Part shown: positions 36,841 through 47,377 of the stretch, piece by piece
Position numbering within the stretch: the first letter of the stretch is position 1
Layout: each line of letters opens with the position of its first letter
NCBI RefSeq assembly: GCF_003007735.2
Contig: NZ_PXNQ02000003.1
Span: 310,001-374,000, forward strand
From: Paracoccus methylarcula
Lineage (GTDB): Bacteria > Pseudomonadota > Alphaproteobacteria > Rhodobacterales > Rhodobacteraceae
Reading direction: 5' to 3'
DNA length: 64,000 bases
Translations under genes and position numbers: made by a program
Notes under the pieces: model-generated
What the model was told of the DNA's origin: nothing
Databases searched by the model: none
The model's input: the letters and a program-made list of their open reading frames with translations, nothing else

Positions 36841-38250
36841 ATGGTCTACTATAACGAGATGTTCGAGGGCGAGTCCGTCCGCGATCCATATGCCCGCCTC
36901 AGCGAATGGGTCGAAACCATGCCGGAGGATTTCCGGCAGATGAAACAGGCCGAGGCCGAGGCCCTGTTCCGGCGTATCGGCATCACCTTCGCGGTTTACG
37001 GCGAGGGAGGCGATCCCGACCGGCTGATCCCCTTCGACATGATGCCCCGAGTCTTCGAGCAATCCGAATGGCGCAGGCTGGAACGCGGCATCAAGCAACG
37101 CGCCCGCGCCCTGAACGCCTTTCTGCGCGACGTCTATGGCCGGGGCGAGATCATCCGCGCCGGCCGCATCCCGGCACGGCTGGTCTATCGGAACGAGGCC
37201 TATGAAAAGGCTGTTACCGGCATCGTGCCGCCGCGCGGCGTCTATAGCCATATCATCGGCATCGACCTTGTCCGCACCGCCAAGGACGAGTTCTTCGTGC
37301 TCGAGGATAATTGCCGCACCCCCTCGGGCGTCAGCTACATGCTGGAAAACCGCGAGATCATGATGCGCATGTTCCCGCAGCTTTTCCGCCAGAACCGCAT
37401 CGAGCCGGTCGAGCAGTATCCCGATTTGCTGCGCCGGACCCTGGAATCGGTGGCGCCCGCGAAATGCGACAGCCGTCCGACCTGCGTGATTTTGACGCCG
37501 GGCCATTACAACAGCGCCTATTACGAGCACAGTTTCCTTGCCAACCTGATGGGCGTCGAACTGGTCGAGGGGCAGGATCTCTTCGTCGATGGCGAATTCG
37601 TCTATATGCGCACGACGCAGGGGCCAAGGCGCGTCGATGTCATCTATCGTCGGATCGACGACCCGTTCCTGGACCCGCTCTGCTTCCGCCCCGATTCCAT
37701 GCTGGGCGTGCCGGGGCTGATGGATGTCTATCGCTCGGGCGGGGTGTCGATCTGCTCGGCCCCCGGCGCGGGCGTGGCCGATGACAAGGCGATCTATACT
37801 TTCGTGCCGGAAATGGTCCGCTTCTACCTGGGCGAGGAACCGCTCCTGAACAATGTCCAGACCTGGACGCTGTGGAAGGACGAGGATTACAAATATGTCA
37901 TGGCGAACCTGTCCGATCTGGTGGTGAAAGAGGTCCATGGCTCGGGCGGCTACGGCATGCTGGTCGGGCCAAGGGCCAGCAAGGAGGAGATCGAAACCTT
38001 CCGCAAGAAGATCGAGGCCAACCCCTCGAACTACATCGCCCAGCCAACCCTGTCGCTTTCCACCTGCCCGACCTTCGTCGAGCAGGGCATCGCCCCGCGC
38101 CATGTCGATCTGCGCCCCTTCTGCCTTTGCGGCGACCGGATCGAGCTGGTGCCGGGCGGGCTGACCCGTGTCGCGCTGCGCGAGGGCAGCCTTGTCGTCA
38201 ACTCGTCGCAGGGCGGGGGCGTCAAGGACACCTGGGTCCTGTCGGAATAA
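36841..38250 (+). CDS. Circularly permuted ATP-grasp protein
   Basis: This 469-residue protein is a circularly permuted ATP-grasp (type 2) enzyme of the former DUF404/DUF407 group, a predicted ATP-dependent carboxylate-amine ligase. Family landmarks include FCVLEDNCRTPSGVSYMLEN-like FFVLEDNCRTPSGVSY, LTPGHYNSAYYEHSFLA, VDVIYRRIDDPFLDPL, NVQTWTLWKDEDY, VVKEVHGSGGYGMLVG and HVDLRPFCL. It heads a three-gene operon (gaps 15 and 3 bases) with an alpha-E protein and a transglutaminase-like protease, a conserved set proposed to make or process a small peptide. The product is unknown. A GGGGGAA ribosome site precedes the ATG. Confidence 0.88.
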   Translation: MVYYNEMFEGESVRDPYARLSEWVETMPEDFRQMKQAEAEALFRRIGITFAVYGEGGDPDRLIPFDMMPRVFEQSEWRRLERGIKQRARALNAFLRDVYGRGEIIRAGRIPARLVYRNEAYEKAVTGIVPPRGVYSHIIGIDLVRTAKDEFFVLEDNCRTPSGVSYMLENREIMMRMFPQLFRQNRIEPVEQYPDLLRRTLESVAPAKCDSRPTCVILTPGHYNSAYYEHSFLANLMGVELVEGQDLFVDGEFVYMRTTQGPRRVDVIYRRIDDPFLDPLCFRPDSMLGVPGLMDVYRSGGVSICSAPGAGVADDKAIYTFVPEMVRFYLGEEPLLNNVQTWTLWKDEDYKYVMANLSDLVVKEVHGSGGYGMLVGPRASKEEIETFRKKIEANPSNYIAQPTLSLSTCPTFVEQGIAPRHVDLRPFCLCGDRIELVPGGLTRVALREGSLVVNSSQGGGVKDTWVLSE

Positions 38251-38265
38251 GGGGAGGGATCAGAC

Positions 38266-39222
38266 ATGCTCAGCCGCACCGCCTCGAACCTGTTCTGGAT
38301 GGGCCGCCACCTGGAACGCGCCGAAACCGCCGCCCGCCTGCTGGATGTCGGCCAGCGCATCACGCTGCTGCCCAATACCGCGGTCGGGTATCAGAACGAA
38401 TGGAACTCGCTTTTGCAGGCATCCGGGGCCTCCGACCAGTTCCGGCAGAAATACAGCGAGGTCACGCAGGAGAATATCGAGGAATTCATCTTCTTCGACC
38501 GCGACAACCCCTCGTCGGTCGCCAACTGCATCGAAAGGGCCCGCGAAAGCGGCCGGATCGTGCGCACCGCCCTGACGGGACAGGTCTGGGACGCGCTCAA
38601 TGTCACCTACCAGGAATTGCGCAAGATCGAGAAAACCCCGCGTTCCAAGCTGGACACCGCGACGCTGACCGATTTCACCACCAGCCATACCTCGACCGTG
38701 CGCGGGGCCATCAACGCCACGCAATTGCGCAATGATGGCTGGCATTTCATACATACCGGCTTCGGGCTGGAGCGCGCCGACGCCACCGCCCGGCTGCTGG
38801 ATGTGAAATATTTCGTGCTGCTGCCCCGGATCGAGTTCGTCGGCTCTGGCCTGGATACCTATCAATGGATGGTGATCCTGCGGGCACTCTCGGCCCATCG
38901 CGCCTTTCATTGGGCCTATGGCGGCGACATCACCGCCGCGCGGGTCGCCGATTTCCTGATCCTGAACGGGGAAAGCCCGCGTTCGCTGGTCACCTCGCTT
39001 TACGAAACGGTCTGGCATCTGGACGGGCTCGTCCGGCGCTATGGCGAGAACGCGCCCGCCACCGCCCGCAACCAGGCCCGGGCCACGCTGGACGCCTTGC
39101 AGGCGCGCGATATCGACACGATCTTCGACGAGGGGCTGCATGAATTCCTCAGTTGGTTCATCGGCGAGATCGGCACCGTCTCGAACCTGGTGCATCAGGA
39201 CTACCTGCTGGGAGGGGCGTGA
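38266..39222 (+). CDS. Alpha-E domain protein (DUF403)
   Basis: This 318-residue all-helical protein begins with the alpha-E signature MLSRTASNLFWMGRHLERAE and keeps further landmarks: FIFFDRDNPSSVANCIERAR, WDALNVTYQEL, FIHTGFGLERADATARLLDV and the pair DTYQWMVILRALSA and FLILNGESPRSL. Alpha-E proteins always travel with the permuted ATP-grasp and transglutaminase genes and are thought to assist them, but no reaction is established. It is the middle gene of that operon, with GGGGAGGG before the ATG. Confidence 0.88.
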   Translation: MLSRTASNLFWMGRHLERAETAARLLDVGQRITLLPNTAVGYQNEWNSLLQASGASDQFRQKYSEVTQENIEEFIFFDRDNPSSVANCIERARESGRIVRTALTGQVWDALNVTYQELRKIEKTPRSKLDTATLTDFTTSHTSTVRGAINATQLRNDGWHFIHTGFGLERADATARLLDVKYFVLLPRIEFVGSGLDTYQWMVILRALSAHRAFHWAYGGDITAARVADFLILNGESPRSLVTSLYETVWHLDGLVRRYGENAPATARNQARATLDALQARDIDTIFDEGLHEFLSWFIGEIGTVSNLVHQDYLLGGA

Positions 39223-39225
39223 TCC

Positions 39226-40034
39226 ATGAAACTGCGTATCTCGCATGAAACCGTCTATGGCTATGACCAGCCGATCCGGAACCTGGTGCAAAGCCTGCGC
39301 CTGACGCCCTCGGTCTTCGAGGGGCAGAAAACCCATGACTGGCTGATCGAGATCCCGGGCGGCATCAGGGGGCCGGGATTCCGGGACGCGCCGGCGACTG
39401 GATCGAGGGCTGGACCCTGCGCGGCCCGGCCCAGGAGATCGCCGTGCGGATCAGCGGCCATGTCGAAACCCGCGACTTGGCTGGCGTGCTGCGCGGCCAT
39501 CGCGAGACGATCCACCCGCTCGCCTATCTGCGCGACACGCAGGCGACGGCGCCGGACAAGGCATTGCGGAAACTGGCGCAATCGGTCGGCACGCATGACG
39601 ACGCGCTGGACCTGGCCCATAGACTATCGGCTGCGGTCAACGAGGCGATCGCCTTCCGCCCCGGCGTGACCCAGGCACGAACCACCGCCGCCGAGGCGCT
39701 GGCCCTGGGCGAGGGCGTCTGCCAGGATCACGCCCATGCGCTGATCGCGCTTGCCCGCCTACGCGATCTGCCTGCCCGCTATGTCTCGGGCTACCTGCAC
39801 TCGACGCAGGACGGACAGCCGCACGAGGCCGCCCATGCATGGGCTGAAATTCATGTCAGTAATCTGGGTTGGGTCGGTTTCGACGCCGCAAATGGGTGCT
39901 GCCCGGATGAACGCTATGTCCGCCTTGGCTCCGGCCTGGATGCGACCGATGCCGCTCCGATCCGTGGAGTTGCGATGGGCAGCGGGGCAGAGCGGCTGGC
40001 GGTGACCGTGCAGGTGGAAGAGATGGCGCAGTAA
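39226..40034 (+). pseudogene. Transglutaminase-like cysteine protease, frameshifted
   Basis: The third gene of the ATP-grasp/alpha-E operon encodes a transglutaminase-family protein. The first frame gives the N-terminal beta domain (MKLRISHETVYGYDQPIRNL ... DWLIEIPGG). It is lost near 39388-39394; one frame over the protein resumes as AGDWIEGWTLRGPAQEIAVR and runs to the end. One extra G would restore the expected FRDAAGDW. The catalytic triad lies after the shift: cysteine in GEGVCQDHAHALI, histidine in EAAHAWAEIHV and aspartate in VGFDAANGCCPDERYV. The intact protein would have about 269 residues. The break sits in GC-rich short repeats, consistent with an indel error. Confidence 0.85.
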
Positions 40035-40046
40035 CCGCGTCACTTC

Positions 40047-40084
40047 CCTGCCCCGCATCAGCAAACTTGCCAGGGCGGGGCAGG
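40047..40084. terminator. Hairpin between convergent transglutaminase and yghU genes
   Basis: Perfect 10-bp arms (CCTGCCCCGC / GCGGGGCAGG) with an 18-base loop lie in the 102-base gap between converging genes. No T-run is present. Confidence 0.4.
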
Positions 40085-40136
40085 AAAACAGAGTTGCAAG
40101 CGAAAGACCGTTCCGGCGAATGCGACGGCCGGAATG

Positions 40137-41006
40137 CTAGCCCTGGTCAGAGGGTTTCTGCGGCAGCTTGTCGAAATCCGAGGCATCGTGGCGCTCGTCC
40201 ATCTGCTCCCACGGCTCGCCGTTCCTGCGGTTGACGATCCGGCCGCGCTGCACAGCGGGACGCTCCGCGATCTCGTCTGCCCACCGGCGCAGATGCTTGT
40301 ATTCCGAGACGTTCAGGAACTCACCCGCGTCATATTGCCTACCGAAGACCAGATTCCCGTACCATGGCCAGATTGCCATGTCGGCGATGCTGTATTCCTC
40401 GCCACCGATGAAGCGCCGCTCGGCAAGCGTGCTGTCCAGAAGATGCATCTGCCGCTTGGTTTCCATGGTGAAGCGGTCGATGGGATATTGCATTGGCCAG
40501 GGCGCATAGGCGTAGAAGTGACCAAAGCCGCCACCCAGATAGGGGGCCGATCCCTGCAACCAGAACAGCCAGTTCATCGCCTCGGTCCGGGCGGCGTGAT
40601 CGCGCGGCAGGAAGCGTCCGAATTTCTCGGCCAGGTACAGCAGGATATGGCCGGACTCGAAGACGCGCACCGGCTGGCTTCCGGAACGGTCCACCATCGC
40701 CGGGATCTTGGAGTTCGGGTTGACGGCGACGAAACCCGACGAGAACTGGTCACTGTCGCCGATCTTGATCAGCCATGCGTCATATTCAGCGCCGCTCTCT
40801 CCGGCGGCAAGCAGTTCCTCCAGCATGATCGTGACCTTCTGCCCGTTGGGCGTGGCCAGCGAATACAGTTGGAACGGGTGTTTCCCGACCGGCAGATCCC
40901 GGTCGAACTGCGCGCCGGAGGTAGGCCGGTTGATGCCCGCCCATTCGCCGCCATTCTCTGCATCCCAGGACCAGACACTGGGCGGCTGATATTGCGTATC
41001 GTTCAT
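40137..41006 (-). CDS. yghU: YghU-like glutathione S-transferase / disulfide-bond oxidoreductase
   Basis: This 289-residue Nu-class GST-like protein reduces disulfides with glutathione. A YghU-type N-terminal extension (WSWDAENGGEWAGINRPTSG) precedes the thioredoxin fold: HPFQLYSLATPNGQKVTIML, then NPNSKIPAMVDRSG and VFESGHILLYLAEKFG (glutathione-binding ES). The helical C-terminal domain shows GGGFGHFYAYAP and GGEEYSIADMAIWPWYG. The length fits E. coli YghU (288). It is a single gene, divergent from glcB. Confidence 0.9.
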   Translation of the reverse strand: MNDTQYQPPSVWSWDAENGGEWAGINRPTSGAQFDRDLPVGKHPFQLYSLATPNGQKVTIMLEELLAAGESGAEYDAWLIKIGDSDQFSSGFVAVNPNSKIPAMVDRSGSQPVRVFESGHILLYLAEKFGRFLPRDHAARTEAMNWLFWLQGSAPYLGGGFGHFYAYAPWPMQYPIDRFTMETKRQMHLLDSTLAERRFIGGEEYSIADMAIWPWYGNLVFGRQYDAGEFLNVSEYKHLRRWADEIAERPAVQRGRIVNRRNGEPWEQMDERHDASDFDKLPQKPSDQG

Positions 41007-41269
41007 GATGTGATCTCCTGAGGGGATGCCCGAGACATAGGGAACCCGGCACGGTTGTGCAATTCGGAAGCGCAGATATTGCGAGGACGGAAAAACGCGC
41101 GCTTTACCCTCACTCTCTGGAAAATTTTTCCCGAATCTCTTGGCAGCCGCCGCAGCTTGGCTTAGCTCGGGTTTGAGTTTCGGTCTGCGACGGTATACCG
41201 AGACATCGGAGACAAGACGGAATCACCGAAACGGCGGGTGCCGGTCAGCCAGACAGAAGGTCCAAGAAG

Positions 41270-43426
41270 ATGGAAGCCACATATATCCAGCGCCATGGTT
41301 TGGAAGTCGATCAGGGCTTCGCCCGTTTCATCGAGGAGCAGGTCCTGCCCGGCACGGATATCGACGCCGATCGCTTCTGGTCGGGCTATGCCGAATTGCT
41401 GGACGGTTTCGCCGCCGAGAACCGCGGCCTGCTGGCCCGGCGCGAGGAGTTGCAGGCGGCCATCGACGAATGGCACCGCGCCCGCGGCAATCAGCCATGG
41501 GATGCGGCGGCCTATCGGACCTTCCTGACAGAGATCGGCTACCTGGTTCCCCAGCCCGCGCCCTTCAGCGTCGAGAATGGCGCCGTCGATCCCGAGATCG
41601 CCAGCATCGCCGGGCCACAACTGGTCGTGCCGGTCAGCAATGCCCGTTTCGCGCTGAATGCCGCCAATGCGCGTTGGGGCTCGCTTTACGATGCGCTTTA
41701 CGGAACCGACGTGATGGGTCCGCCCCCCGCAGGTGGCGGCATCGATCCGGCTCGCCGCGACGCCGTGGTGGCGCGGGCGGCGCAATTCCTGGACGAGACA
41801 TTCCCGCTTGCCTCGGGCAGCCATGCCGATGTCACAGCCTATCGTACCGATGCAAGCGGGCTGGTCGCGCTGGTTGACGGGACCGAGGTCGCGCTGGCCG
41901 ATCCGTCGGCCTTCATCGGCGCGCGGCAGGAGGGGAAGGATACCGCGCATGTGCTGCGCCATCACGGGTTGCATGTCGAACTGGTCATCAATCCCGGTCA
42001 TCCGATCGGCGCGGCCTCGGCCTCGGGCCTGCGCGATGTCGTGATCGAGGCGGCGCTGACCGCGATCCAGGATTGCGAGGACAGCGTCGCCGCCGTCGAT
42101 GCCGAGGACAAGATCGGCGTTTACGCCAACTGGTTGGGGCTGATGAAAGGCGATCTGGCCGAGACCTTCGAGAAGGGCGGCAAGAGCACGACCCGCCGGC
42201 TGGCCGATGACCGCGAAGTGACGCGACCCGACGGCAGCCGGATCACCTTGCCCGGTCGCGCGTTGTTGCTGGTGCGCAATGTCGGGCTGTTGATGACCAC
42301 GGATGTCGTGCGGCTGAACGGCGAGGACACGCCTGAAGGACTGATGGATGCGATGGTGACCATCGCCTGCGCCCTGCATGACCTGAAGCGGGGCAAAGGC
42401 CCGAGCAACAGCCGCGTGGGTTCGATCTATGTCGTCAAGCCGAAGATGCATGGCCCGGACGAGGCGGCGTTCACCGACCGCGTCTTTACCCATGTCGAGA
42501 AAGTCATGGGCCTGCCCGCCAATACCGTCAAGCTGGGCCTGATGGACGAGGAGCGCCGGACCTCGGCCAATCTCGCCGCCTGCATCCACGCGATCCGCAA
42601 CCGGGTGGTTTTCATCAACACGGGTTTCCTCGACCGCACCGGGGACGAGATCCATACCTTGATGCAGGCCGGTGCCTTTGTCGGGCGCGAGGGGATGCGG
42701 AAATCCGCGTGGTTGCAGGCCTATGAGGATGGCAATGTGCTGATCGGGCTGGCCTGCGGAATGCGCGGCAAGGGACAGATCGGCAAGGGCATGTGGGCCA
42801 AGCCCGACGCCATGGCCGAGATGCTGGAGGCCAAGATCACCCATCCGATGGCGGGCGCGAATACGGCCTGGGTCCCCAGCCCGACCGCCGCGACCCTGCA
42901 TGCGCTGCATTACCACAAGGTCGATGTGGCCGCGCGCCAGGAAGAACTGGCGGGCAACCCGATGCCCGATCCCGACCTGCTGCTGACCCCCGCCCTGACC
43001 GGCGACGAGCCTATGTCGCGCGACGAGATCCTGCGCGAGGTGGATAATAGCTGCCAGGGCATCCTGGGCTATGTCGTGCGGTGGGTCGATCAGGGGATCG
43101 GTTGCTCGAAAGTGCCGGATATCGACGACGTCCCCTTGATGGAGGATCGCGCCACCTGCCGGATCAGCGCGCAATATATGGCGAACTGGCTGGAGCAGGG
43201 GCTGGTCAGCCGCGATGAGATCGAGGATGCGCTGCGCCGCATGGCCACCAAGGTCGATGAGCAGAATGCGGGCGATCCTGCCTATATTCCCATGGCCCCC
43301 GCATTCGATGGCCCGGCCTTCGCAGCGGCGCGGGACCTGATCGTTGACGGGACGCGCCAGCCTTCGGGATATACCGAACCGGCGCTGCATGCCCGGAGGA
43401 AAGAGGCAAAGGCGATGCGCGGCTGA
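41270..43426 (+). CDS. glcB: Malate synthase G
   Basis: This 718-residue cytoplasmic enzyme condenses glyoxylate with acetyl-CoA to malate. Isoform G features are present: the long N-terminal domain (VENGAVDPEIASIAGPQLVV, NARFALNAANARWGSLYDAL), the barrel with IQDCEDSVAAVDAEDKIGVY (metal-binding acidic residues), KPKMHGPDEAAFTDRVF, RVVFINTGFLDRTGDEIHT and the C-terminal plug with MADRATCRIS-like MEDRATCRISAQYMANWL, which carries the catalytic aspartate. Length matches the family (~720). It stands alone, so glyoxylate may come from glycolate or other routes rather than an adjacent isocitrate lyase. Confidence 0.95.
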   Translation: MEATYIQRHGLEVDQGFARFIEEQVLPGTDIDADRFWSGYAELLDGFAAENRGLLARREELQAAIDEWHRARGNQPWDAAAYRTFLTEIGYLVPQPAPFSVENGAVDPEIASIAGPQLVVPVSNARFALNAANARWGSLYDALYGTDVMGPPPAGGGIDPARRDAVVARAAQFLDETFPLASGSHADVTAYRTDASGLVALVDGTEVALADPSAFIGARQEGKDTAHVLRHHGLHVELVINPGHPIGAASASGLRDVVIEAALTAIQDCEDSVAAVDAEDKIGVYANWLGLMKGDLAETFEKGGKSTTRRLADDREVTRPDGSRITLPGRALLLVRNVGLLMTTDVVRLNGEDTPEGLMDAMVTIACALHDLKRGKGPSNSRVGSIYVVKPKMHGPDEAAFTDRVFTHVEKVMGLPANTVKLGLMDEERRTSANLAACIHAIRNRVVFINTGFLDRTGDEIHTLMQAGAFVGREGMRKSAWLQAYEDGNVLIGLACGMRGKGQIGKGMWAKPDAMAEMLEAKITHPMAGANTAWVPSPTAATLHALHYHKVDVAARQEELAGNPMPDPDLLLTPALTGDEPMSRDEILREVDNSCQGILGYVVRWVDQGIGCSKVPDIDDVPLMEDRATCRISAQYMANWLEQGLVSRDEIEDALRRMATKVDEQNAGDPAYIPMAPAFDGPAFAAARDLIVDGTRQPSGYTEPALHARRKEAKAMRG

Positions 43427-43519
43427 TCGAGTTATTGCTGCTGACCGCTGACACAGACCGGTTCCCGGGTCCCGCCGAGGAAAGAACAAGATACTTACGG
43501 CGGGAACCAGGTGCGAAGA

Positions 43520-45388
43520 TCACGCCCGGCGCAGCGCCGACATTCCCATCACCCGGGCACGCTTGCGCGGATCGCTGTCGAACAACGCCGCCAATTGCTC
43601 GGTGATCGCGCCCGCCAGTTGCTCGGCATCGGTGATCGTCACGGCGCGTTCGTAATAGCGGGTCACGTCATGGCCGATCCCGATGGCCAGAAGCTCGACC
43701 GCCTTCTTGCGCTCGACCATGGCGATCACGTCGCGCAGATGCTTTTCCAGGTAATTCGCCGGGTTCACAGACAGCGTCGAGTCATCGACCGGCGCACCGT
43801 CCGAGATCACCATCAGGATCTTGCGCGCCTCGGGCCGCTTGACCAGCCGCTTATGCGCCCATTCCAGCGCCTCGCCGTCGATGTTTTCCTTCAGCAGCCC
43901 CTCTTTCATCATCAGCCCCAGATTGGGCCGCACCCGCCGCCATGGCGCATCGGCGGGCTTGTAGATGATATGGCGCAAATCGTTCAGCCGCCCCGGCGTC
44001 GCGGGCCGTCCGGCCTGCAACCACGCCTCGCGTGCCTGCCCGCCCTTCCATGCCCGGGTAGTGAAGCCGAGGATCTCGACCTTGACGCTGCAGCGTTCAA
44101 GCGTCCGCGCCAGCACATCGGCGCAGATCGCCGCGATCGAGATCGGACGCCCCCGCATGGAACCGGAATTGTCCAGAAGCAGCGTCACCACCGTATCGCG
44201 GAACTCCATATCCTTCTCGACCTTGAAGCTCAGCGGCGTGGTCGGATTCGCGACGACCCGGGCAAGGCGTCCGGCGTCCAGAACGCCCTCTTCCTTGTCG
44301 AATTCCCATGACCGGTTCTGCTGCGCCTGCAAGCGCCGCTGCAACTTGTTCGCCAGGCGGCTGACCGCGCCGCGCAAGGGTTCAAGCTGCTTGTCCAGAT
44401 AGGCGCGCAGCCGCTCCAGCTCCGCCGGATCGGCCAGATCCTCGGCACGGATTTCCTCGTCCCATTGCTGGCTGAACACCTTGTAGTCGGGCGACGCCTC
44501 GCTGACCGGAGGGGGGATGTCCGGCGGGCTCTCGGCCTCGGGCATCTCGGCTTCGTCGGTCAGCTCGTCTTCGGACTGGTCGTCCATGCTGACCTGCGCC
44601 TGCCGCTCGTCCTGCTGCTGCTCCTGGCTGTTTTCGGGTGAGGCCTCGGCATCCTCGCTGTCATCCTGGTCGCGGGACTGGTTGTCGCCGGCCTCCTCGT
44701 CCTGTTCGGCGTTTTCCTCGGCATCGTCCTCTTCGGGCTCGTCCGGATCCTCGCCCAATTGGTCGCCATAGCCCAGATCGCTGATGACCCGGCGGGCAAG
44801 GCGCGCGAAGGCGGCCTGATCGGCCAGAACCTCGTTCACCTCGCCAAGCGTACCGCCGGCCTGCTGCTCGACAAAGGGCCGCCAGAGATCGGCCACGTGC
44901 TGTGCACCGGCAGGCAAGGGCCGCCCGGTCGCGGCCTGCCGCAGGATATAGCCTGCCGCCACCGACAGCGGCGCATCCGAGGCCGCCTTGATCTGCGCAT
45001 AGCCCTTCTTCTCGGCATCCGCGCCGATCTTGGCGTCGATATTCGACAATGCGCCGGGCATGTCGCGCGCGCCCAAGGCCTCGCAACGGGCAGTCTCCAT
45101 CGCCTCGTAAAGCTCGCGCGCCATCGGCCCGGCGGGGGCGAATTTGGCATGGGTCGCGGCGTCGTGATGGCGCATCCGCATGGCGAGCGCGTCGGCGGTG
45201 CCGCGCGCCAGCAACACCTCGTCCCGCCCCATCCGGCGGCTGACCTGCGGCAGCCGCATCGTATCGCCCGAGACCCCGGCAGGATCGGCGCTGAAGGTGA
45301 CGTTCAACTCGTGCTCGTCGGCCAGCGTGCGGGTGGCCTCGGTCAGGGCCTTCTTGAACGGATCGGCGGGGTTGTCGGTGGTCTTCAT
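43520..45388 (-). CDS. cobT: Cobaltochelatase subunit CobT
   Basis: This 622-residue subunit of the aerobic CobNST cobaltochelatase forms the CobST chaperone ring that inserts cobalt into hydrogenobyrinic diamide. An N-terminal helical domain ([20 protein letters not shown]) is followed by a very acidic linker around residues 210-300 ([20 protein letters not shown]). A C-terminal von Willebrand A domain has its metal site in [13 protein letters not shown] and [10 protein letters not shown]. It lies 53 bases downstream of cobS in the same direction. CobN is not in this window. Confidence 0.93.
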   Translation of the reverse strand: MKTTDNPADPFKKALTEATRTLADEHELNVTFSADPAGVSGDTMRLPQVSRRMGRDEVLLARGTADALAMRMRHHDAATHAKFAPAGPMARELYEAMETARCEALGARDMPGALSNIDAKIGADAEKKGYAQIKAASDAPLSVAAGYILRQAATGRPLPAGAQHVADLWRPFVEQQAGGTLGEVNEVLADQAAFARLARRVISDLGYGDQLGEDPDEPEEDDAEENAEQDEEAGDNQSRDQDDSEDAEASPENSQEQQQDERQAQVSMDDQSEDELTDEAEMPEAESPPDIPPPVSEASPDYKVFSQQWDEEIRAEDLADPAELERLRAYLDKQLEPLRGAVSRLANKLQRRLQAQQNRSWEFDKEEGVLDAGRLARVVANPTTPLSFKVEKDMEFRDTVVTLLLDNSGSMRGRPISIAAICADVLARTLERCSVKVEILGFTTRAWKGGQAREAWLQAGRPATPGRLNDLRHIIYKPADAPWRRVRPNLGLMMKEGLLKENIDGEALEWAHKRLVKRPEARKILMVISDGAPVDDSTLSVNPANYLEKHLRDVIAMVERKKAVELLAIGIGHDVTRYYERAVTITDAEQLAGAITEQLAALFDSDPRKRARVMGMSALRRA

Positions 45389-45441
45389 GTTCTATTCATA
45401 CTCCCCCGGATCAGCCGAGTCGAACCCGCGGCATGCCGCGA

Positions 45442-46413
45442 TCACCCGGCCATTGCCGCCGCGCTTTCCGGCAGTTCCTCGTCGAACAGGCGCTGATAGA
45501 ACTCGGCCACGGTCTGGCGCTCCAACTCGTCGCATTTGTTCAGGAAGGTCAGCCGGAAGGCATAGCCGATATTGTCGAAGATGCGGGCGTTCTGAGCCCA
45601 TGTGATCACCGTGCGCGGCGACATCACCGTGGACAGGTCGCCCTGCATGAAGGCGGTCCGGGTCAGGTCGGCCAGCGTCACCATCTGGCTGATCACCTTG
45701 CGGCCCTTTTCGTTATTGTAGTTCGGGTTCTTGGCCAGCACGATGGCGGCCTCGGCGTCATGCGACAGATAATTCAGCGTCGAGACCAGCGACCAGCGGT
45801 CCATCTGGCCCTGGTTGATCTGCTGCGTGCCGTGATACAGCCCGGTCGTGTCGCCCAGCCCCACCGTATTCGAGGTGGCGAACAGCCGGAAGAAGGGATT
45901 CGGCGTGATCACCTCGTTCTGGTCCAGAAGCGTCAGCTTGCCGTCAGCCTCCAGCACACGCTGGATCACGAACATCACGTCGGCGCGGCCCGCGTCATAT
46001 TCGTCAAAGACGATAGCGGTCGGGTTGCGCAACGCCCATGGCAGGATGCCCTCGTGGAACACCGTCACCTGCTTGCCATCGACCAGCTTGATTGCATCCT
46101 TGCCGATCAGGTCGATCCGCGACACGTGGCTGTCGAGATTCACGCGAACGCAGGGCCAGTTCAGGCGTGCGGCGACCTGCTCGATATGGGTCGATTTGCC
46201 GGTGCCGTGATAGCCCTGGATCATCACCCGGCGGTTATAGGCAAAGCCCGCCAGAATCGCGAGCGTCGTGTCGGGGTCGAATTTATAGGTGCTGTCAATA
46301 TCGGGCACGCGATCGCTGGACTCGGCAAAACCCTTTACCTTCATATCGCTGTCCAGACCGAATGTTTCGCGCAGGTCGATCTCTTCGGTGGGTTTGGCGT
46401 TCATGTCCAACAT
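45442..46413 (-). CDS. cobS: Cobaltochelatase subunit CobS (AAA+)
   Basis: This 323-residue MoxR-like AAA+ ATPase powers CobNST. It has Walker [14 protein letters not shown], Walker [12 protein letters not shown], a sensor [14 protein letters not shown] and an arginine-rich [14 protein letters not shown]. The ATG at 46413 ([20 protein letters not shown]) has AGGAAAGG upstream and matches the family start; the frame extends 30 residues further upstream without similarity. It precedes cobT in an operon. Confidence 0.93.
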   Translation of the reverse strand: MLDMNAKPTEEIDLRETFGLDSDMKVKGFAESSDRVPDIDSTYKFDPDTTLAILAGFAYNRRVMIQGYHGTGKSTHIEQVAARLNWPCVRVNLDSHVSRIDLIGKDAIKLVDGKQVTVFHEGILPWALRNPTAIVFDEYDAGRADVMFVIQRVLEADGKLTLLDQNEVITPNPFFRLFATSNTVGLGDTTGLYHGTQQINQGQMDRWSLVSTLNYLSHDAEAAIVLAKNPNYNNEKGRKVISQMVTLADLTRTAFMQGDLSTVMSPRTVITWAQNARIFDNIGYAFRLTFLNKCDELERQTVAEFYQRLFDEELPESAAAMAG

Positions 46414-46816
46414 TGTCTGGCCCTTTCCTCGCATCCGCGCCTTGATTGCGCATTCATTCGCCGGGTGCAAGCATGAGCAGCGGGAAGAGCACGACAATCG
46501 CAATCATTCCCGCAGGATTATGCTTACCCCGACACAAGGGAAACTCTGCCGACAGGACTGGATGGCATTTTCGGGCCGCGCAGGGGGCAGGGACATCCAG
46601 CAACCTGTCTATTGACGATAAATTGGCATTTCCGATCCCGCCGGCACGGTTCTTCCCAACGGCGCCACTTGCCGGGGGTTTCCGCGATTCTCACGCGTCG
46701 CCGCGCGCCTGGATGCACCTGCGGGACCCTGGGCGACGCCCGTCCGGTGTTGCGTTGACGCTGTCTGCCGCACCCAATAAGGTTGACGCCGACCGCACCC
46801 CGAACCGAGGCCACGC
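46414..46816. other. Gap between cobS and the sigma-factor gene
   Basis: About 400 bases hold no frame I can support on either strand. Promoters for cobS (minus) and the ECF operon (plus) must lie here. TTGACG at about 46755 followed by AATAAG is a weak candidate for the latter. Confidence 0.4.
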
Positions 46817-47377
46817 GTGAAGGATTCCGCCAGAAATCGATTGGAAGAGATGATCGCAAGCACCGCTTCTGGGGATCGCGACGCCTTCGCGATGCTTTAC
46901 GAGGCGACGTCTTCCAAGCTGCATGCCATTTGCGTTTCGGTGCTGAAGGATCGCCCCGAAGCGGAAGAGACGCTGCAAGAGATCTATATCAGGATATGGC
47001 GGGAAGCGGACCGTTATGGGGCGAGTGACCTCTCGCCCATGACCTGGTTGATCACCATCGCCCGCAACCGCGCCGTCGACCGGCTGCGCGCCCGCAAGTC
47101 GCGCACCGCGACCTCTCCCTCGGATGAGGCCGCATCACTTCCTTTGACCGGACTGGGAGCCGAGCCCGGGGTCGCCACGACCCGCGTGCAGGAGCGCAGG
47201 CTACCGGACGATTGCCGGGCCGAGATCGGCAACGATCGGGCCGAGGCCGTCCGTGCCGTCTATATGGAAGGTCTCACCTATGCTGATCTCGCCTCCCGCC
47301 ACGACATGCCAATCGGCAGCGTCCGCGACTGGCTGCGCCGCAGCTTGGTGCGCCTGGGGGATTGTGTCAGCCAATGA
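46817..47377 (+). CDS. ECF-type RNA polymerase sigma factor
   Basis: This 186-residue sigma factor has region 2 (DAFAMLYEATSSKLHAICVS, LQEIYIRIWREADRY, MTWLITIARNRAVDRLRARK) and region 4 (EAVRAVYMEGLTYADLASRH, DMPIGSVRDWLRRSLVRL) separated by a short linker, with no region 1 or 3, as in ECF factors. The start is GTG at 46817 with GAGG upstream. Its stop overlaps the next ATG (ATGA), and that gene encodes the anti-sigma factor, so the pair is coupled. The inducing stress cannot be read from sequence; autoregulation is common. Confidence 0.9.
   Translation: MKDSARNRLEEMIASTASGDRDAFAMLYEATSSKLHAICVSVLKDRPEAEETLQEIYIRIWREADRYGASDLSPMTWLITIARNRAVDRLRARKSRTATSPSDEAASLPLTGLGAEPGVATTRVQERRLPDDCRAEIGNDRAEAVRAVYMEGLTYADLASRHDMPIGSVRDWLRRSLVRLGDCVSQ

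Noticed and set aside
43472..43502. Inverted repeat TCCCGCCG / CGGCGGGA between glcB and cobT as a terminator
   Set aside because: The stem is short, the loop is long and no T-run follows on either strand.
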